From Paragonimus skrjabini miyazakii (Eukaryota > Platyhelminthes > Trematoda > Plagiorchiida > Troglotrematidae): a DNA stretch of 64,000 nucleotides. Below, one piece after another: positions 61,201-64,000 of this stretch. The stretch is from assembly GCA_014338405.1 (NCBI GenBank), contig JTDE01000895.1, positions 131,945 to 195,944 of the forward strand. Direction: 5' to 3'. A model generated the notes under the pieces. The model ran no database searches. It was not told where the DNA came from and was given only the letters and a program-made list of their open reading frames with translations. Positions within the stretch are counted from its first letter, which is position 1. Every line of letters starts with the position of its first letter. Position numbers and translations under genes: made by a program.

Positions 61201-62123
61201 TTATGGACACCACGAACAAGCAACAACGAATGTTGCCAACTGTACACCGATTCACTTGACGAGAGCAGTCAGAATTACATATAGAACTGTCGTGTTCGAG
61301 TGTGACGGGCAAGGCATGACCTCAGATGTGAATCGCGCTAATAGAGCATCTATCAAAGCGTGGGGTGACGTACAGATTACTAAAAATGAGTTAGTAACCA
61401 CTATCGTTGGCTATAACAGTACAGCAGTGATCGATATTGAAACTTGACTTCTACCACTACCGTAATGTGGTGGTCAGGACCGAATGCTGTGCTAACCCGA
61501 GGAGAGTAGTGACAATCATGGCTTCAGTACTTTTGGGTACAGAGACGTCAAGCAGTTGGTAGAGAAGCAGTCGGGTGGAAATTTGTTACAGAAATCCCGT
61601 TTATAAAGTCGGACCGAAACAAGAAGTGTAAATAGCCGGTCTAGCGGATCGGATAAAACTTACTAAATCAGGACGATGGCGGAAAACCAGTAGAAAGGCT
61701 CCCATAAAACCACGTATGGTACTAAATATGCTAGAGAAAAAGGGTTGTCTGACTTCCCGAGCTCTTGGAATGCGTTCGAGGACATACTACAATTACAAAA
61801 CGATTATATCCCCAGTGCGACGTGTTACCTTTGCCTCCTTCAGCTGCATTAATTGTAAGACTTTTGCTTCACTCATTTGATCAGATGAAGCCAGCACATA
61901 GACTTGTGGTGAATACTCGTGCGTTAATATGTTCACATAAGATAGCATCTCCGCAGTGTGTCCACCTACAGAATAATCTAACATCAGATTTCACCAACTT
62001 ACCAGAGCCTAATATAATCATTGTCCGAACTTGCCCTCGAATAGCAACACAAAAGCGGCTCCGCATCCGTGAATAAACCCAGATAAGCAATAACATAAAC
62101 ATTAACCACCAGTACAGTATCAT
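49047..62123 (-). CDS. ALG14: ALG14, UDP-GlcNAc transferase membrane subunit, complete 5-exon gene
   Basis: ALG14 anchors the catalytic subunit ALG13 to the cytosolic face of the ER; together they add the second GlcNAc to GlcNAc-PP-dolichol. Join of exons 62123-62003, 61965-61829, 61786-61664, 55074-55015 and 49220-49047 (complement) gives 615 nt, 204 residues plus TAA, close to the us ual size of the animal protein (about 216). Visible blocks: hydrophobic N-terminus (residues 1-17), LGSGGHTAEML at 38-48, SSDQMS at 67-72, RIPRAREV at 91-98, CNGPGTC at 130-136, IVYVESICR at 156-164 and VQWPEL at 185-190, all in the order known for the family. Reading frame is intact across every GT-AG junction (junction phases 1,0,0,0). 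Spacing between CNGPGTC and YVES equals that of the human protein as I remember it. Intron 3 holds a LINE, intron 4 an assembly gap. An AATAAA lies about 90 nt after the stop. The identification is secure; expression is not shown. Confidence 0.96.
50015..50121 (+). CDS. Candidate exon inside ALG14 intron 4, antisense
   Basis: 107 nt with an excellent acceptor (GCATTTTTTTCCACAG) and donor ACCAAT|GTGAGA, phases 1 and 0. Basic, Asn/Ile/Lys-rich product, no motif. If real it would belong to a gene nested in or overlapping ALG14 on the other strand. Confidence 0.35.
53236..53335. other. Assembly gap of 100 N
   Basis: Exactly 100 N, the conventional size for a gap of unknown length. It lies inside ALG14 intron 4, so the stated intron length (about 5.8 kb) is approximate. 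An ORF spanning it is an artefact. Confidence 0.99.
53720..53884 (+). CDS. Candidate exon inside ALG14 intron 4, antisense
   Basis: 165 nt: acceptor CCTCTATGTAG, possible donor GACTG|GTACTA, phases 1 and 1; the frame also stays open to a stop at 53997. Coding-like codons, product with IPVLILKAYL and MIKYILLGITEL hydrophobic helices. Unidentified. It begins about 385 nt beyond the assembly gap. Confidence 0.35.
55015..55074 (-). CDS. ALG14: ALG14 exon 4: CNGPGTC block
   Basis: 60 nt, 20 codons, phase 0-0. It follows a strong polypyrimidine acceptor (TTCTTTTTTCTCTCCAG) and begins ILCNGPGTC, the most diagnostic motif of the family. Two donors are possible, GTAGGT (chosen, keeps phase 0 and the family spacing) and GTTTCC four bases later (would break the frame). 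Confidence 0.93.
55080..56400. other. Part of ALG14 intron 3, possible old repeat at 55290-55480
   Basis: No gene. On the minus strand a frame near 55440-55300 is open over about 40 codons; unassigned. Confidence 0.4.
56704..58200 (-). pseudogene. LINE A reverse transcriptase and C-terminal domain, broken
   Basis: CVDQIFTPRQ (about 57810), AVILDHKGAFFPTGR (usual FLDF.AAFDSVDR, first catalytic Asp kept), LDYADDKVSLF with intact YADD at 57467-57456, FGMRFAP-stop-KC, and VYLESCIS. After these the C-terminal domain reads SRVYKATVRAMSLYGNENWP, LQVFDHRCPRSI, LRRLRWLGYASRLP and FPAWGSRDSQNRWLETLNGMA (57149-56704). Stops interrupt each part. Confidence 0.85.
58740..59535 (-). pseudogene. LINE A endonuclease domain, broken
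   Basis: FKFRTLKQIGQQAAL, SLNIDVCYFSETRI (contains the catalytic Glu of LSETR), SIYASTDC (usual YAPT.C), VTGDMNVQV (usual GDMNAQVG, catalytic Asp/Asn kept) and SQIDQMAIS (usual QIDHIAIS). The final SDHALV block is changed to a form without the D-H pair. Frameshifts near 59300 and 58930. Confidence 0.85.
60760..61660. other. Rest of ALG14 intron 3
   Basis: No motif. A 63-codon plus ORF at 61256-61447 is open by chance as far as can be seen. Confidence 0.5.
61664..61786 (-). CDS. ALG14: ALG14 exon 3: IPRAREV block
   Basis: 123 nt, 41 codons, phase 0 at both ends. Intron 2 (61787-61828) is 42 nt, ending TTGTAATTGTAG. The exon carries ERIPRAREV, matching the IPRSREV block of animal ALG14, then a hydrophobic region and the HRPDL ending that precedes CNGPGTC in the family. 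Donor GTAAGTTTT. There is no internal ATG in frame near its start, so an ATG-based ORF search would miss it. Confidence 0.94.
61829..61965 (-). CDS. ALG14: ALG14 exon 2: GGHTAEML and SSDQMS blocks
   Basis: 137 nt. Intron 1 before it (61966-62002) is only 37 nt, GTAAGT...TCTGTAG. The exon completes the Gly codon and reads GHTAEML, then an acidic/aromatic stretch and SSDQMSEAK, the equivalent of the family's D-x-MS-x-x-K block. It ends phase 0 after LKEAK at donor GTAACA. Confidence 0.94.
62003..62123 (-). CDS. ALG14: ALG14 exon 1: start codon, membrane anchor, first part of GSGGHT
   Basis: 121 nt, ATG at 62123-62121, ends one base into the Gly codon of GSGG (phase 1). Encodes a very hydrophobic stretch rich in W, L, M and F (residues 2-17), then a basic segment with several Arg, then IILGS. 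The donor is GTAAGTTGG. An alternative in-frame Met at residue 8 or 10 would still leave part of the anchor; I chose the first because a splice-acceptor-like CAG lies just 6 nt upstream of it. Confidence 0.93.
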
Positions 62124-62125
62124 GA

Positions 62126-62140
62126 CTGGCTGGTAAATGT
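62126..62140 (-). promoter_or_regulatory. Splice-acceptor-like site just upstream of the ALG14 start codon
   Basis: On the minus strand the start codon is preceded by ACATTTACCAG then CCAGTC and ATG, so an AG acceptor lies 6 nt (or 2 nt for a second CAG) before the ATG. In flatworms such a position can be a spliced-leader trans-splicing site or the end of a 5' UTR intron. The polypyrimidine tract is weak, so this is an inference. Confidence 0.3.
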
Positions 62141-62559
62141 TCGAATTTCACTGGCAGAGGCAAGTACGAATATGATGCTTCGTGGTACAGTTTCGTGCAC
62201 TAAAACGTATGAACATTGCGAAAGGAGACGCCAGACAAAATCCAATGTTCAGCCAAATAATAAAGCAGGTTACCAAGTAAGAAGGACAGATAAATGGACC
62301 GTTTGCCACGTTCTAAAGGAGTTCAAGTCATCTCAACTAGCAAAGCGGCTGAAGTCAAAGAATATCCCATTTCATAAGCTTATGAATTTTACGATTTCAC
62401 TGTGTTACAAGAACATCCAACTGGCATTTCAATTCCACTTGTAGATGGCTGAACAATCAATCGGTAAACGGAGCTTCGTAGAGTTGGTCACCATCACTGT
62501 CTTCATCTTCGGGCCGTACATGTGGGTACTACCGTTCGGGTTTTCGTTGGTTCTGAGGG

Positions 62560-63760
62560 TAGTCCACGAGGCAGCAGAGTGATAAGTACGAATGTATGAC
62601 AAAAACACCAAGAAACGGAGAAACGTGATAAAAGAAAGGAGATCCCATTAATACAGGCTCTCCACTGACTAGAATTCCATGCCACATTGGTGAGCTCTCC
62701 CTTTCAGCTGGCGGTGTGGATGGTAGCGGGCTCTGCAACCTGGCAGGCATCATCTGTCAACCCTGTTAAGCAGGACGTTCAAGGCTATTATTGTCTGCGA
62801 ACGTCATTGTCTAGCCGCCTTGCAGTTTCGTCCAATCATCAACAGCCATACTAAACTATGTGCGGTGAAGTAGACGCACCATTAGAACAGGAAGTACACG
62901 ATTCAGTCAACGACGGCTGTGCATTTTCGATATCTTGGGTAACAGTTGTGAACCCTCAAGTTTCTTAAATAAGCGCCGATGGGCTGCCGCGTTGCGCAGT
63001 CATCTCATCTGACGCAAGATAACTGACGAAGACAACAGTGGTCGAATACCGAGAACTTGCATGTATCTTCCTCATGAATGAGCTAGGTCCCCAATTCCTA
63101 AAGCAAAACTGAACGCACAAACGCATTCCCAACTCTGCCTTTAGTCGACAGATGTACTATGGGTTCTCGTTATTCACCTGGCCACGAAGTCAACGACATT
63201 CCAAGATGATGAGATGACGCCACTCAGGCAGGTGAAGCAATCGATAGTCTGAAACAGTCTGCCCACAATAACAAGACTATAGTCAACGCCAACCAAATAA
63301 TGTAACAATACCTTACGCTCCGAAGATGTAAAGTGTACGCCAAGCAGATCAGCCATGTCAATTATCCGACTCAACATGGTTTGGATATTCACTGCAGATG
63401 AACGTAGTAACGTAATGTCAATCGCATACTCAATACCAGTCGGCCTGCTACTTGGAAGTTCTACTCAGAGAACCTCGGAACCACCGAAAGCTCCTTGCAG
63501 AATATCATCCATCACAACGTTCGAAAGGAATAGGGAGACAAGATACCTGTTTCGAACGCCACGTGAAATGAAGAACACTCGATACAGTCGCCTACAAATG
63601 CACATTCTGAACTCAGAATGAGCATATAATGACCTCATCAAATCGACGTATTTCTCTGCGATGGAGACAGCCCCAGAGACCATGTCGGACAGCCAAGTCA
63701 AAAACAGCCGTTCGGTCTAAAAATCCTCGATCAGTTGATGAGAAAAGGAATGGTAATGCT
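62560..63760 (-). mobile_element. LINE RT fragment (family A or close relative)
   Basis: Minus strand: FLDRTAVFDLAVRHGLWGCL (63741-63682), EKYVDLMRSLYAH, VSLFLSNVVMDDIL, then VEYAIDITLL where YADD has become YAID, and FTSSERKVLL (usual FAPSKCKVLL), SFTYLGS-like CFTCLSGVIS. Below 63170: RVGNAFVRSVLL, CKFSVFDHCCLRQL (about 63060-63020), and a C-terminus near AWNSSQWRACI (about 62690-62650). The endonuclease part would lie beyond the region recognised; homology ends near 63760. The 3' UTR differs from that of the 56.4 kb copy. Confidence 0.75.
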
Positions 63761-64000
63761 GCAGTGTCTGTGCTTGGTCGTCAGACTAATTACAACACAA
63801 TAAACATGGAAGCCATAACCAGTTGGAGTAAAAAGATCGGCCAGTCAGGAATGCGGACGGAGCGTTTGCTTGCAGTTGGACAATCACTGTTCAAAATGGT
63901 GAGTTTGATTGATTGTTGGCTAAGGAAGGCTAAGTGCGCGCAGGAACGTCCCCTGGGCGCAGAGGTCCGAACTGTGGCATTGGATACTAATGGCCTCGAC
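63629..64000 (+). CDS. Open frame running off the window, doubtful
   Basis: From ATG at 63629 the plus strand is open for 124 codons to the window end. Its first third is antisense to the LINE RT fragment, so it cannot be old coding sequence there; from about 63760 it enters non-LINE DNA, with a good donor-like ATG|GTGAGT at 63898-63903. The product is basic and Ser/Arg-rich, with no motif. An exon confined to 63760-63899 or a chance open frame are both possible. Confidence 0.25.
   Translation, partial: MTSSNRRISLRWRQPQRPCRTAKSKTAVRSKNPRSVDEKRNGNAAVSVLGRQTNYNTINMEAITSWSKKIGQSGMRTERLLAVGQSLFKMVSLIDCWLRKAKCAQERPLGAEVRTVALDTNGLD

Noticed and set aside
61881..62123. 80-codon minus ORF read straight through the ALG14 micro-intron
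   Set aside because: The first 40 codons are exon 1; the rest is intron and out-of-frame exon 2. Splicing at GTAAGT restores GSGGHT.
1..64000. CRISPR arrays, operons, riboswitches, rRNA genes
   Set aside because: No regularly spaced repeats, Shine-Dalgarno-led gene strings or rRNA-like sequence; the window is eukaryotic nuclear DNA.

Overview
This is eukaryotic nuclear DNA: A+T-rich by eye, with short exons scattered through long introns and intergenic stretches and a large load of decayed retrotransposons. There are no operons, rRNA genes or CRISPR arrays. Introns of only 37 and 42 nt next to kilobase-scale introns in one gene, non-LTR elements of the type common in trematodes and tapeworms, and gypsy remnants together suggest a parasitic flatworm. 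I cannot name the species. A 100-N assembly gap lies at 53236-53335.

The one gene I can name and assemble from start to stop codon is ALG14, the membrane subunit of the UDP-GlcNAc transferase that adds the second GlcNAc in N-glycan lipid-precursor synthesis. It is on the minus strand, five exons between 62123 and 49047, 204 residues. All exon phases agree and every conserved ALG14 block is present. Two micro-introns near the 5' end are followed by introns of about 6.6 and 5.8 kb. The 6.6 kb intron carries a decayed, nearly complete LINE (about 56.4-60.75 kb) on the same strand.

Layout: 1-169, end of an unidentified plus-strand exon. 2.2 kb, tRNA-like SINE. 4.6-7.3 kb, 5' half of a gypsy element (LTR, gag, protease, RT, RNase H). 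7.3-24.7 kb, mostly featureless, with isolated exon candidates at 14.6 and 17.3 kb. 24.7-26.3 kb, LINE family B (minus). 27.0-27.7 kb, G+C-rich segment of unknown origin. 27.75-31.6 kb, a cluster of minus-strand exons from one or more unidentified genes, several linked by matching phases and short introns. 34.7-35.9 kb, gypsy integrase plus LTR on the minus strand; its LTR is homologous to the one at 4.6 kb. 37.2-41.2 kb, a second type of gypsy element (plus), heavily decayed. 42.4 kb, an LDL-receptor-like exon candidate. 42.7-45.9 kb, small LINE family A pieces. 47-62.1 kb, ALG14 with antisense exon candidates and the LINE. 62.5-63.76 kb, another LINE RT fragment (minus).

No new functional system stands out. 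The best-supported results are the complete ALG14 structure, the two complementary gypsy halves with homologous LTRs in opposite orientation (which could mark an inversion of about 28 kb), and the unidentified minus-strand exon cluster at 28.5-31.6 kb.
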